This document shows, in pieces, positions 46,196 through 57,500 of a stretch of DNA of 64,000 nt. Each line of letters begins with the position of its first letter. The first letter of the stretch is position 1. Origin of the DNA: Pachyseris speciosa (lineage: Eukaryota; Cnidaria; Anthozoa; Scleractinia; Pachyseridae). The stretch is taken from NCBI GenBank assembly GCA_016490735.1, contig JAEMWC010000365.1, positions 27,501 to 91,500 of the forward strand. The letters run 5' to 3'. The translations under genes were made by a program, and so were the position numbers. A model generated the notes under the pieces. That model saw only the letters and a program-made list of their open reading frames with translations. It had not been told where the DNA came from and ran no database searches.

Positions 46196-49100
46196 AAAGA
46201 CCCTCAGTGTTGGTCCGGCCGGGGTTAGAACCCGCGACCTCCCGCATGGTAGTCCGGTGCTCTACCACTAAGCTAACCGGACTGTGAAACTTTATTATAA
46301 GAAGAGTTATGATACGGGGCCTATGGTTTATCGTCCTTATCCGAGAAGACTAGAAAGTCTAACCATTTTGCAGATGTCATTACAAAGGCAGCACTTTCTC
46401 CTCAATTATTTAAAGACTCTGAGTGTTGGTCCGTGCAATGTTTGAACCCGCGACCTCCCGTACGGTAGCTCGGTGCTCTACAAACTGAGCTAACCGGTCT
46501 GCGGTAAACACTCCCCTAACATACCTGCCTAAAGATGTGATCACCTGAACCGAGGCAGGTGTCGAGCACACACCAAGCATTAACGGGCCCAAAACCATAT
46601 TTTGAAATCAAAATCTCAAGAAAAGTAGGGTGCGTTGTGACCTCTAATGAAGTCCATTTTGTTTCTTTACCTGATAACTTTACTGTATAATTTTCAAAAC
46701 TTTTGAAACTCCCATCTGGAATGGACGGGCCCGGTAATTAACGGGAGCATCGAAAAAACAGGCCCCCGAGATTTAATCCCATGACCGTTGGTCTTGCCAT
46801 CTAAGCTATCAGTCAGCAGTACAATAACAGTACCTTATGGATTATTATCCTGTAATTTCATTGGATTGCCCTCCAACACCCCCACCGTGTCTAGAACATA
46901 GCCTGTAACAGTTTACAGTATGCAAGAAAACTATTTTAGACCCTTTTTTCTCAAGAGTTTGGTTGCAGTGTAATTGAAAGCAACCTTCATCGGACAATAG
47001 ATTGGTTGTGTCCCAGCTCCTTGATTAAACAAAAGCTCATATTCTACTATATCCCACACTGGGCCAATGTCACTCACCTTCAACAGTTGAAGAATTGTTT
47101 GGCAATGAATATGCATGATTAATACTTTCTGAAAGACAATCGAGCAGACAGCATTTAGGTTGAGGAAAATTATGTTTAAATTATTTCACTTGTTACTCTT
47201 ACTAGAATAAATACCATTGTTTATTAAGCATTATTACAACACACTTATAATTATTATTAGTATATACTAAAACAGTGGATAGCGTTGACGGCACGCTCTG
47301 ATTGGCTTGTCAAACTCCGAATACCTTTGCTATTTACCTCCGAGCAACTCGGGAGTCTCGTGCTCCCTCGTGTGAATTTCGAAAAAATAGAGTCCCGGTT
47401 TTCGTCCGTGAGAAGCGAAGAAATCATCTAAATTAACGACGACTTCAGCAGTCATTGAAAAAAGAAAGCGACTAAATTTGGCTTGGCCGTGTTTAAAGGT
47501 AATGGTTTACGTTTTTAACCCGGAGTTTATCGATAAAAACCAATGAGAGAGGTTTTGTTTACAAATGCAAATTAATCTTATGTAACCTCACTTGTTCACG
47601 AAAATGCACTTGAAAACCAGAAGTTGAATGATATTTTTTTACAGAATGGTTTCAAATACAGAGAGAGTTTTCAACTCCATTTGAAGAAATGTCGCTATCA
47701 GAACTAAACAAATGTCTTCAGAAATTTTATCTGTCAGCAAGAAAACGGGCGGCTTGTTGTTTCAGTCCTTTGCGTGCTGGAAAATATTGCAATCGTCGCT
47801 GGAATAATTTATATGTATTAAAATTAATTTTTTGTGGTGTATATTTTCTCACTGTTTTAGTATAAAATTATACTAAAACAACTATTCACCTCAGTGTCGG
47901 TGGCTAGTGGTTGATATTTATCCACCACTAGCCACCTCCACTTCGATGAATAGTTGTTACTTATAACATAGCTGGTATTTTCGTGTTGTCAAATTCAATT
48001 GAGTGAGCGTGCTTTATATTCCTATTATGCACGCTGATGACGTAGCAGAGGGAATTTCTCTTTACGCAATATTTAAACTACCGCGTTGAAAACATTATAA
48101 AACAATTGGTTCATGCGTCAGTTGTGCGTTCATTAAGATAATTATATCAAGCACTTGGGAAGACTGGACCCCCACACACTGTTGTGGTCAGGGTGTTTGA
48201 CCATCTTTGAAGTGATATGACTCCATGGGCTAATTGCTTCTGTCTGACTGGATAGTAAAAGGTATATTACACTTGAACCCTGTAGACTTGTTTCATTTTC
48301 AGATTTTTGGTGCACCCAGGCGTGTCAACTACGTGTATCCAGAGAGGGTCTGCTACACTTAGCTCCAAAAGTACATCCACGTGTTATTGTAGTGCACAAT
48401 TAAAATGCAACCTGACATAACACCAAACAGCCTTACTGGTCATGCATGAAAAGAATGTGCAGTGAAAAAACAGCTGTCTCACCATGGATGTATTTTCCAG
48501 AATTGTAGAGGAAATTGCTCATTAACACCCAGTAGACAATGGCAGTTCCAGCAATAGCAGCCAGTGAAAACAAGACAGCAATGAGTTCGCCAGGCTTCCC
48601 GAGGTACTTCTTGCAAATGTCAGAAAATTCTAGAATTTCCCCACACCTAGCTGCAAAAGCAAAAGGAAGTCCTGTTGGAGAAGATTTCAAGAACGCTGAA
48701 AAACACATGATTGTACTATAATCTGATAAGGGCCTTGGTACAAAAAGGGTAAGAGGCCTTAAAATTAGTAATTTCTCTAAATTTTTTTCTCTCTTCTTGG
48801 CCTAAAGACTGGTTATCTGATGTAAGCCTTGAATTAAATCAAAACAAGAAACTGCAGAGTAATGTCATTTAATACTCTATACTTCTTTAAATGAATGTTA
48901 TGAGAAAATTAAAGCACTTGCCTGATAACAGTTACAGACTGTAAAAAACTCACACAGTCACACAACAACAATAACAACAACAACTATTTTGAGAATCAAC
49001 ATAAAACAGCAGGAGGGGACAGCAGGAAATCAGTTTGCCTCATTTTTCAACTCAAGGTTATTGAAAGCACTTTAATTTGTCTTACTCGAGTCCTTGGCAG

Positions 49101-49978
49101 ATTTAAGAATCAAGTAACAGCTGTAGAAACAAAGCCCAGCCATCAATATCATAAGAATCAAGGCAAGAGCAAAACCAGCCTGCAAAACAAAACAGAATTA
49201 CACACAACAATCATTGGAAATCAACTGCAGTACTGTGTAAGTAATACAGTTACACTGTATGTAGTAAAAGTCATAAAAGTTCTGAATGTACTCACCAAAG
49301 CTTGTGAAAATTATTATAAGTGACTGATGTTTTCCACAAATTATGCAAAATTACTTTAAAAATAATTAAAGTGTTGCTACAGCCTTCTCAAAACACACTG
49401 ATTGCTCAAAATTGCTAAATTGATATTATGGCAAAATTTCGTATAATAAGCCTTACAGTCTTTCCCATAAAATCGTGAACAACAGAAATACATGTATATA
49501 TGGAATTTTATTGTGTTTCAAGTAAAAAGCCAATCACACGTGAGAAAACTAAACTGCAAACAGTAATGGTAATTAGTTTGTGGTTTCATGTTGCTTCTGA
49601 TTGGTTACGTAACAATAAACACTCCAGAAATTTTTTCTGGTGGTCACAGTTTCATGGGAAAGACTGTAAGGCTACCCACTCATTTTTTCTGTTTTATACA
49701 TGATTTGAAAGATCTCCTCAATGTGCATTTACTGTGAAAAAGTCCTATTTCAGGATTGAAGAACAACTTTGGTGGTTAAAACGGATGATAGATACTTCAA
49801 ATAGTTTTTATTCCACTATTGTATATTAGAAATTTCTTAACTTAGTTTAGCACTTATTATAGGATTTTTCAACAATGTCTGTAATATTTAACCCTTGGCT
49901 TTTAAGTACTAGGTTTAATGTGCACGGCTCTTTAGAAGACCACTTTTTAGTGATAAGGATCTTGTGAGTAAATTAAGC

Positions 49979-50047
<69 letters not shown>

Positions 50048-53000
50048 GTACAGTATATCACAAGATGTCAATGTGTTAACAGGTTACAAACCTGGTCTAT
50101 TGCCCATGGTATACTCAACAAAGAGGTACCCATCATAGTGTTCCAAACTGAAAAGCTGAAAGGGAGACAATGGGTGCTTACCATTTGTCAGAAAAATCCG
50201 GATGGAATGACTGTTGAATAATGGTAAGCAATTTTCCGAATTTACCGACAACCCGAATGAGATTGGAGCTTACCATTTACGGCAAGGCGTTCCGTCATTC
50301 GCACTCACTCCTTCTGGCCCAAAAGGACCTGGAAACGGAATGGTTCGGTCAAATGGAAAGCAATTTTCCGAAATTCCGTTCCGAACGGGAAACGAGGACT
50401 ACCTCTGGAGGTTGTCCACAATTTCCGAAAAGATTTTCTGGAAAATTACCTTACCATTTGACTTCAAACCGAAATTTCCGGATTTTTCTGGCAAATGGTA
50501 AGCACCCAATAACTCAGTTACATCATGCAGCCATCTAATTAAAGAAAATTGAGTTAATTACAATACATGTAGTTTTGTTCAGCCTAACAAAAACAATATT
50601 AAAAATTTATTGCCCCATTGGCAGCAAACCAGACTTAACAATCTTATCCCAATTGCACTGCTTTCTCGGCATGCAGCTACTGCAAAATGTACGATGTAGG
50701 ATACATGTACTTTTGCTTGATCTTATTTATTTACCATTTGTGCACATTGCGTCCCTGTTCCCAGCCCCAGTACCTTACAGGTTACATGTAAGACGGTAAA
50801 TGAATCATTTACTTTAGATAACTTCGTTCTGCATGCCAACAAAAATACTTGACAACCTTAACAGGTCTATGATAAACAATTAAATGCCCAATGTAATCAC
50901 ACCTACTGTACAGGTATGTAGTAGTACTTAATAATAATAATAATTATTATTATTTATTATAATAATAGTAACTTTTTGACGCTTTTTAAAATTGCTTTTG
51001 ATGCTTTTTAAAATTGTTATTAGTAGTGTTTTTGGATAGTCATTTGTCAACAATTCTCTTTCGTACACAAGAAGAATGTACATAGGGTATAATGTTTTAA
51101 CATTCATATTCTTTGAACCTGTAAATAGTCTATTTGTTTTATTTTTTTTTTAATCTATGAATAAAGTTTGTTATTTTTATTATTATAAAAAAAAAAATAA
51201 TAATAATAATTATTATTATTATCATTATTATTATAACAAAAAAATTAAATGGAGTGAATAAACCTGACCACATGCATGCTGAATCGATTGAAAGACTTAC
51301 AGGTACAGGTTGTATGCCAGGAGTCACGTTTAGTTCGCACTAAGGCTATGCTACTTGCCAAGCAGGTTCCTACAATCTGGCTTGGGAAGGGTTGAGGGGG
51401 AAATACACTGACAATTTGTGTGACCTACAACTGTACATGTACACACATTACTCCAATAGCCAACAATAATAATTATTTAAATGTCATAGTAACATTATCT
51501 GACTCACATTGTGATGAGGCTGCTCTGTTTCTCATCAGTTTCTTTGGGGAAAATGAGGAAAAGATTGGGAGGAAGCATGTGACTTGGAATAATCTAACAC
51601 AAGAAAACATAAACAACCATTAATAAACACATCAAATTATAATAAAAAACTAAACTTTGTTATTAATTTTTGTGAGTTTTAATTTTTTAATATCACAGTA
51701 GGTATCAGTACTGTCACACTAACAAATTTGTAGCATCCGAAAGAAAACATGTCATTGTCACAGCACTCAAACTACCCTACACTGTACATGTACATGCATG
51801 TCTACAGTAAGTCCTCTTTAAGGCCCCCTCTCTCTAATAAACAAGTACTCTATTTTAGTCCCTCCAACCACCTTCTCTCTTTCACCTCTCTCTTGACCAG
51901 ATTAAAAATACATAAATGATTAATAACAGATCAATATCTTGATCTTCAGTTGTGTATTGATCACCTCCACCCAATAATTAATTAATTAATCACAGATGAT
52001 CCTGAACTTCAGCTGTATCACCCACACTTTCATGTGATTCAATGTTTCCACTCTGCCTTCAACACTTTTGTGGAGAATCAATTCAGCCCTCTTCTTTGCT
52101 GTTGGAACTGCATTTCACTAAAATTTATTAAATAACCCCCCCTCTCCTCTAAGGTCCTACCAAACTTGATTGAAATGGATAGGTGCCCCACCCATTATTC
52201 CATTTCTTGAAAGTGATAAGTTAGTTTGTCAGGTTTGCTGTTAGTTCAGTACATATTAATATAATTATTCTTAAGCCATGTTATTAGTGACCTGCTATAA
52301 AAACAACAAAATTCCCACATTTCATTAACTTGGAATGATAATTAATAGGTCTTTTATTACACTGTATTTAAATCTCACCACGTTGTGTCCTGACAGTTTG
52401 GAGATGTATCTGTAGCGATTGTATTTTGCTGCGATATCTCTATCGTGCGAGGTTACCAATCGATCTTTTAAGGTGTTATAATGAAATGGCTTCCTCTTGG
52501 GCCCAGAATACTGTGCCTCTCTGTCAACATTCGATACACTTCTAGAACTTCCATTATCCCTACTCTTGTCATCTTGGTTTAGTAAACTAACAAAGAAACA
52601 TGGAGACAAGAAACAAAAAAGTCAAACAAAAAAATTCTGAAAAACAAAACAAATTTTCTTTTTTCAGGAATAAGAAATGCACACAATATTCTTATAAACC
52701 AGGCATTCACATGCCAATTAACAGTGCCTAAAAATACATATCAGTATACAAATTCTCCCAACTGGACACAAAAGGGCAGATTTAGCAAACACAATGTAAC
52801 AGCAGTGATGACTGCATGTGCAGTGACAGAACGGCAAATTCAAAGCACCTGAAGTGGTGTTTAGTCCTTTCTGCAAGCTTTTGCATTCTCATTTGATGTT
52901 GTATTGTCTTTGCTACAGGTGTAAATCCGCCTATCAACTTCCACACTTCCACACTAGAGAGATCATACTCTTTATCCATCATTACCATTTTTTCATAAAT

Positions 53001-54213
53001 TTTGTGTCTTTTAAGTCTAAATTACTTAATATTCTTGTGACAAGAAAGCAGGTACAGCCGTACACTGCAGAACAAGTTTATGCTGCACCAAATTTTTCAA
53101 GCACTGTGTACACGTTGGGGTGTTATACTTTGCAAAGTTTTGTGCAACTTGTCTTGCAACTGCATCACAAAATTACGTTTGAACGGGGCTTTAGCTTGCC
53201 TCTATAGGCTTTAAGGCTAATTGCATGAAACCGGTATGAGTTCATCTTGGGATGACTCTCCTCCCAAGGAAAGCTTTTAATGCTGTTTACATGTGTGGTT
53301 TTATCCTGGGATGGACAAAAACAGGTTCAACCTGGGACAAAACACCCGCTTATTTTCATCCTGTGAAGACAGGTTTACATGAAATTTGCCGTGGTCACGT
53401 TTCACCCCAGGATCACGTAAACATCAAGAGGTAATTGACCCGATACACCCAAGTGAAACTCATCCCGGGATGAAACTCGTCCCGGGATGAGTTCAGTCAC
53501 GTAAACAGGCCCTAAGTACAGCTGTAGATCAGATAACATTAAGTAAATTTTACAGCTGCTCAAGTTTCCACATTGATTGATTGCTCATTCAGAACAACGC
53601 GCTATTCATCGCAGTTAAACTAAATAACATAAAATAAATGGGCCTATATACTTTCAACCCAACAGGCTGAACGGGCAAATAAGAGTGTTATCTGACGATT
53701 TGAGGTGACAGTGTTGTTTAAATTTACGCGCTTATTCCAGCTTATTTTTTACACATGAAGGCATGGATTATACCAAATTTTGTAAGAAAGCAAAATAAGG
53801 TCATAAATCCACCCACAAAAATATTTATTCCACGCATGATTTTCATTCCTGGTTTTAATCGCTTTAAACAAAATCATGTCCTTGTGCTTTGCCGACGCAA
53901 ACGTACTTTTAACTTGCTCAACTAAGATTTTAGCTTGTCCCCGGCCTGGATAATTTTCGTAAAAAGAATATCTCCTCAAGGTATGAAAGCTTTCTTTGAA
54001 GAGGGGTTAAATGAATTGCATAACACTGAAATCCTACAGTAATATTAAAATCTCTATGAAGACTGTGCTGCGAACCGGCACTTACTTTGAAGAAGAAATA
54101 CTCGATGCCAAACTCAATCTATCGTCATTATTAGGATAGCCTTGCACAGAAAGTATAGGCATTCTTTCGTCTACAGTACGCAGTAAGGCCCCATCAGATT
54201 TGCTTCTTTCCAT
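37322..54213 (-). CDS. SLC38A9: SLC38A9-like lysosomal amino-acid transporter and arginine sensor, 13 coding exons
   Basis: Exons, 5' to 3': 54086-54213, 52379-52586, 51508-51593, 50092-50155, 49086-49179, 48483-48695, 42668-42853, 41237-41326, 40235-40341, 39146-39250, 38446-38594, 38130-38219, 37322-37493. All introns are GT-AG and every phase agrees; the total is 1692 nt, 563 aa plus stop (the human protein is 561). The cytosolic N-terminus (about 110 aa) corresponds to the part that contacts Rag GTPases and Ragulator. Eleven membrane helices follow: helix 1 has WNTMMGTSLLSIPWAIDQAG (the broken helix where arginine binds), then IVYWVLMSNFLYNSGKY, a glycosylatable luminal loop (ATNTSSNAF), SPTFFTKFNSLGTLS, GILTLAYFIHNCILSIMR, FVARLFLLFQLTTVFPL and a SMSGLAYNYSLP to LNFISQFF C-terminus. 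Known role: couples lysosomal arginine to mTORC1 and exports amino acids. The start codon sits in a good context (GGCCATGG). Confidence 0.95.
37550..37905. repeat. 106-bp tandem repeat in SLC38A9 intron 12
   Basis: CAGCACCACAGGAAAGTA starts units at 37550, 37637, 37743 and 37849. The middle units are 106 bp and nearly identical (ACTGCTCAGTAGCTTTCATT, TTTCATCCACAGACTCAAAA); the outer ones are diverged. It begins 57 bp upstream of the last coding exon. Confidence 0.85.
38756..38820. repeat. AAAT/AAAC microsatellite
   Basis: Tetranucleotide run in SLC38A9 intron 10. It gives spurious open frames on the minus strand. Confidence 0.9.
39670..39712 (+). mobile_element. truncated tRNA-like SINE head
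   Basis: Contains an A-box-like TTAGCTCAGTTGGTAAAGC but no B box or cloverleaf, so it is a SINE fragment rather than a tRNA gene. It lies in SLC38A9 intron 9. Confidence 0.5.
42240..42450. repeat. compound GAT/GGT microsatellite
   Basis: About 200 bp of GATGGTGGTGATG-type trinucleotides in SLC38A9 intron 7. The histidine-rich and valine/methionine-rich frames it makes are artefacts. Confidence 0.95.
42965..43090 (-). mobile_element. headless SINE fragment
   Basis: Matches the distal part of the SINE at 7060-7330 (GATGAGAG-TA-AGA, ACACCGGGA, GAACAGTGTGT, CTTTA-CGT-CCACA). The tRNA-like head is absent. Confidence 0.6.
43290..43390. repeat. short tandem GGGGCGAACTTGG repeat
   Basis: Three to four diverged 20-25 bp units (GGGGCGAACTCGG, GAGGCGAACTTGGTTAA, GGGGCGAACTTGGTTAA, GGGGTGAACTTCA) in SLC38A9 intron 6. 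Confidence 0.65.
43781..43863. mobile_element. 83-bp MITE with 9-bp target duplication and a visible empty site
   Basis: The ends TAGCCTCCTACGCAGACG are inverted and nearly perfect. The flanks 43772-43780 and 43864-43872 are both GCGTAAGTG. The inverted partner arm near 45940 has a single uninterrupted GGGCGTAAGTGACG, which is the pre-insertion state. The size and 9-bp duplication suggest Mutator-type mobilisation. Confidence 0.93.
44878..44978. repeat. three tandem units of about 33 bp
   Basis: GTAAACATCAGCAAAAAGCA, then TTTTCACGCGAG, repeated with decay three times inside the 2.2-kb element. Confidence 0.7.
45012..45347. mobile_element. MITE, CCCGGG-ended family, copy 2
   Basis: Inverted ends of about 48 bp start CATGTCATCGG-TTCCCCGT, followed by GTCGA-CCCCCGGG. 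The core (ACGATCAAAGATTAGGGGGT) matches copy 1 at 21880-22190 in inverse orientation. Nested in the 2.2-kb element. Confidence 0.85.
45990..46288 (-). mobile_element. tRNA-derived SINE, copy A
   Basis: The tRNA-like head at 46206-46284 (minus) has an A-box-like TTAGCTTAGTGGTAGAGCACC and a B-box-like GGTTCTAACCCC. The body is shared with 7060-7330. It is immediately followed by a second copy. Confidence 0.75.
46311..46505 (-). mobile_element. tRNA-derived SINE, copy B (tandem, same orientation)
   Basis: Head at 46430-46503 (minus): GTTAGCTCAGTTTGTAGAGC and GGTTCAAACATT. The body (CAAAGGCAGCACTTTCTCCT on plus) is almost identical to copy A. B-box decay suggests it is older or recombined. Confidence 0.75.
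46730..46825 (-). mobile_element. possible tRNA-like SINE fragment
   Basis: The minus strand holds GATAGCTTAGATGGCAAGAC and GGGATTAAATC, resembling worn A and B boxes. No cloverleaf. Confidence 0.35.
47263..47864. mobile_element. 602-bp element with TATACTAAAACAGTG inverted ends
   Basis: Begins TATACTAAAACAGTG and ends CACTGTTTTAGTATA. Directly after it, 47876-47958 is a second hairpin (AACTATTCACCTCAGTGTCGG, CCACTAGCCACCTCCACTTC) of a related ATACTAAAACA-ended type. No coding content. Confidence 0.75.
49980..50046. repeat. TTA trinucleotide microsatellite
   Basis: About 22 uninterrupted ATT units, starting 46 bp downstream of SLC38A9 exon 4 in the sense of transcription (intron 4). Confidence 0.97.
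50171..50508. mobile_element. 338-bp MITE adjoining a splice acceptor of SLC38A9
   Basis: Inverted ends of 32 bp with one mismatch start TGGGTGCTTACCATTTG and are followed by CAGAAAAATCCGGA. The interior is rich in AATTTTCCG/CGGAAATT words. The element ends 15 bp before exon 4 (50092-50155, minus), leaving only the pyrimidine tract and AG outside it. No target duplication recognised. Confidence 0.85.
50509..51507. other. SLC38A9 intron 3
   Basis: AT-rich with ATT/AAT trinucleotide runs near 50930-50970 and 51180-51240. No other gene seen. Confidence 0.6.
53225..53515. repeat. modular repeat of TCATCCCGGGATGA words
   Basis: In SLC38A9 intron 1. TCATCTTGGGATGA, ATCCTGGGATG, AACCTGGGAC, CACCCCAGGATC and two perfect TCATCCCGGGATGA words recur, mixed with GTTTACATG/ACGTAAAC. 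Fourth example of the word-repeat design, with its own word. Confidence 0.7.
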
Positions 54214-55709
54214 GGCCGCTTTAAAAAAACCGTTAAACGAGCTGTTCAGTGATCCTACGTCTTACTCAGCTTTAATACGCCGGCCAACACGCACATAAAA
54301 ACCGCCATTGATAATATTTTTACATGACAGAACGCGGAGGACTCGGTCCAGTCACGGAACAAACTGGTTGAAATCGCACTTCCGGTTGGGCGGAACTGGG
54401 GGCGTTAACTTAAATGGAGAACACGAACATTCGATGTTACGTAATTTATCTATGCGCGGCAGGGAAAGAAACTACAGTACATACAGAGTTTTTAAGTACG
54501 AGGGAATGAGGTTATGCGCTCTTTATTTCACCGCCTCAATAACAACGTCCGAGGAATGCAGACTTGTCACTTGTAGCCTGACGTGCTTATTCAAGAACTC
54601 ACACGCGCGAACTAGTGTGTCTGCGAAAACATGAAAAGAAGGTGATAATCGACAGAACAAAATCGGATGGAGTTTGGCCTTGAAATTTCGTGTCTGTCAC
54701 CGACATCGACGCTAAAATCACAGCCTGTTCGACTGAACATCGCTCTGGCTTCTAACGACCGAACACGAAGTAGCTACTCAGAGCTTACTGAATCGCAAGA
54801 ACGGTCAAATAAATAACGTAAAACAACAACAACAACAAAAACAAAAAAACGAGCACATCTTACGCCTCAAAATCTTAAGATACCGGATATCCTGATGTCA
54901 GAAAACAATGCATCTCCCTCCCCCCCCCCCCCCCCATTCATCCCCCCGGGAGTGGGTACTTCCAGTAAAATTGGGTGGGAGTGTCCAAAATCTAGGATTT
55001 CAGACCCGACCCAAAATTCGATACCATATTTCAGAACTATTACACGTACACGGTTGGCGTAAATACTCAAACTAGCGCCCAGCTTCCAATAAGCCCCCCC
55101 CCCCCCCCCACCCTTGGAAGGAGGGTTGCATGCCATCGCAAAAAACGGCCAGAAAAACCTCGAGCTAACGTGACATTTGAATGGGGTCTGCGGTTATGTA
55201 ATAATTGACCTCAAATGTCCCGCTGAATCCGATAGCCATGTTAAATCAATTACGGCAGAGATCACGAATAAATCGAGGAAAAGGTGGTAAGAGCGGACAC
55301 GTTTAAAAAAAAAATAAATAAATAAATACAAATAAATACAAGATTCGGCAGGTACCTAAGCTTGAAGGGTATATACTGAACCATTGCCTAAAAACGAATA
55401 TTATCAGCATTTGTATGAGAAAAATACTTTTTGAACATTAAAACAACGAGCGCTACTCGGAGTTTCGGTTCCATCGGTCTATTGAACAATTAGTAGCAAT
55501 TGTCAACAAAATGGCGGCCGCTTCTTTGCGTTTTTGAAGAGTCTGCGAGGAGAATTTAGATAATTAACTTGTTTAGTTTTGAACGACTAGTAGATTTATA
55601 CTAAAACAATTAGATTATTCACTCTCGATTGGGCTCCTGGTGATAGCTATCAGGACATCGAACGGTTTTTTTGGTTACAAACTTCAAGGAGCCAAGACAT
55701 ATCTACAAA

Positions 55710-55760
<51 letters not shown>

Positions 55761-56839
55761 AAGCGCATCGGACTCCAGAAGTCAGAGTTCAGATGAGAAT
55801 TGTTACCGATGTTACGATCGTTTCAAAAAGGTTTTCCCCAACAAATCCGTATCACGTTCGCAGTATTACGCAATAGGTATGTGCCCGTCAAGTTGGATGG
55901 GTCCTCGTTCGATCCTAGCCTCGTGCTTCTCCACCGTTGGACCGAAATATGTTCTTCGCTCGTCGAGGCAAAGATTAAAAATCGGTGATCTCGGGTTGAG
56001 GAAACTTTCGACAAGGAACAGAAATAATCTTCAGGACTTTACCATCGTAGTTCTTCACGTATTAAAGCGCCTTGTACAGTGGCATTTCCGGTGACCTCTG
56101 TTTGCATCCAAAACTTACACCACTTTTTTCATTTTTCTTTTTCTTTACCACTTTTGCTTTTCTTTGTCGTGGTGGTCGGTCGGAGATAGAGGAATATCCG
56201 GAAAAGCCGCGGCATGGCGACAAAAAATCAAATGTTACAAGCCGTAAAAAATAGAAGACCCAGTAGGGAAAACGTAACGTTTTTCAATTCTTCTTCACAT
56301 TTCAAAGTAGTTTTCGGCTTAAACGGTCGAAACCCAAGGATCAGAGGGGGGCTGGAGGAATTTATATTTAAAACCAATATTTCGGGAGGCACAGGCTTCC
56401 TTCATCAGGGTAATCGGTAGCCTGTGTAACAATCTTTTATCTCTCTGAGAGCTCGAGAGTCCCTTCATGTCTCTTATTTCCCATAGTTTTATCAATGAAT
56501 CAGTTCGAAAGATTTCATTCAAACGTAGGCTTTATTTTGGGGTCTCTTAATCATGTTGGTTATCACGAAGGCCTCACCGTATTGGGACTCACGTTTCACA
56601 TGCTGTTACCATCATGTGATTATAGTGTGAGTTCCATTCAGACAGAGACTTACTTTGTAGTGCCGGAATGTTGCGTCGTTTCTCTCATTGATGTTTTGCT
56701 AGCTTTGGTTTTCAATAGTGTGACTTTTCGAAAGTAATTTTCTATTCCTTTGGCTTTTGCTTTTCTTCGCTCTGAAACTGTTTAGGAATTACGTCGCACC
56801 ACTTGTGCGAACAAAAACCAAAACCAATCATGACTTGTT
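54214..56839. other. no gene recognised; low complexity
   Basis: Upstream of the main SLC38A9 start. C runs at 54918-54935 and 55096-55110 flank an inverted segment. AAAT microsatellites are at 55311-55335 and 55706-55760. A repeat at 55495-55620 is shared with 36220-36345. I see no supportable exon. Confidence 0.5.
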
Positions 56840-57340
56840 CGCTTGCATTTTCCCGCGCGCTAGGCTCGTCTCGTTGTTATTCATCGTTACGTAATAACAT
56901 ACCTTTCTAATGTTACAAAAACAAATCACTGGTTTTCAAAGACGAGATCTTATTCGGTAAGTACTATGGTCTGCCATCTGCATAACATCTGTAAAATCGT
57001 AGTTGACTATAAAGTGGAAGAAGAAAATTTGAACTTTTTATCCGTGAGTCGACTGGGCTGAGTTACTGGCGAATACTTGCTCACTGATTGACAGTTGTAT
57101 TTTCCCGCGCGCTTGGCGCGTCTCGTTGTTATTCATCGTTACGCAACAACATACATTTCTAATGTTACAAAAACAAACGTTGATTTTCAAAGACGAGATC
57201 TTATGCGGTAAGTACTATGGTCTGCCATCTGCAAAACGTCACTACAATCGTACTTGATTTTTATGACTATAAAGTGGAAGAAGAAAATTTGAACTTTCAT
57301 TATCGGTGAGTCGACTGGGCTGAGTTACTGACGAATGCTT
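56840..57340. repeat. tandem duplication of about 245 bp upstream of the alternative exon
   Basis: 56848-57085 and 57102-57345 share TTTTCCCGCGCGCT-GGC, CGTCTCGTTGTTATTCATCG, TTTCTAATGTTACAAAAACA, AAAGACGAGATCTTAT-CGG, TAAGTACTATGGTCTGCCAT, AAAGTGGAAGAAGAAAATTT and GTGAGTCGACTGGGCTGAGT in direct order, with few differences. Confidence 0.9.
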
Positions 57341-57393
57341 CGCACATTAGATCTAAAATTTAAGTAATATTACAATTCTCCCAACTCACTTAC

Positions 57394-57500
57394 TTCAAAA
57401 ACCAAACGCTTGACGCATTCGTATCGCCTTGTATAGAAAGAAGGGGCGTTTTTTCGTCTATGGTAAGTGTCAAAGTCCCATCCGATGTGCTTCTTTCCAT
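57394..57500 (-). CDS. possible alternative first coding exon of SLC38A9 (or relic of a paralogue)
   Basis: Reads MERSTSDGTLTLTIDEK, then TPLLSIQGDTN, and ends LeuAA before GTAAGT. The main first exon at 54086-54213 reads MERSKSDGALLRTVDERMPI, then LSVQGYPN; 17 of the first 28 residues are identical. Both begin at their own ATG and both end in phase 2 at GTAAGT, so either can splice to exon 2 at 52586 without changing the frame. Upstream sequences are unrelated, and a TTTTATAC box lies about 35 bp above this ATG. Alternative promoters or an old exon duplication are both possible. Confidence 0.55.

Noticed and set aside
49964..50221. Open frame with a long tyrosine run
   Set aside because: Translation of the TTA microsatellite on the strand opposite SLC38A9 exon 4.
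50214..50538. Open frames of about 100 codons on the plus strand
   Set aside because: They lie inside the 338-bp MITE, follow its repeated words, and have no family resemblance.
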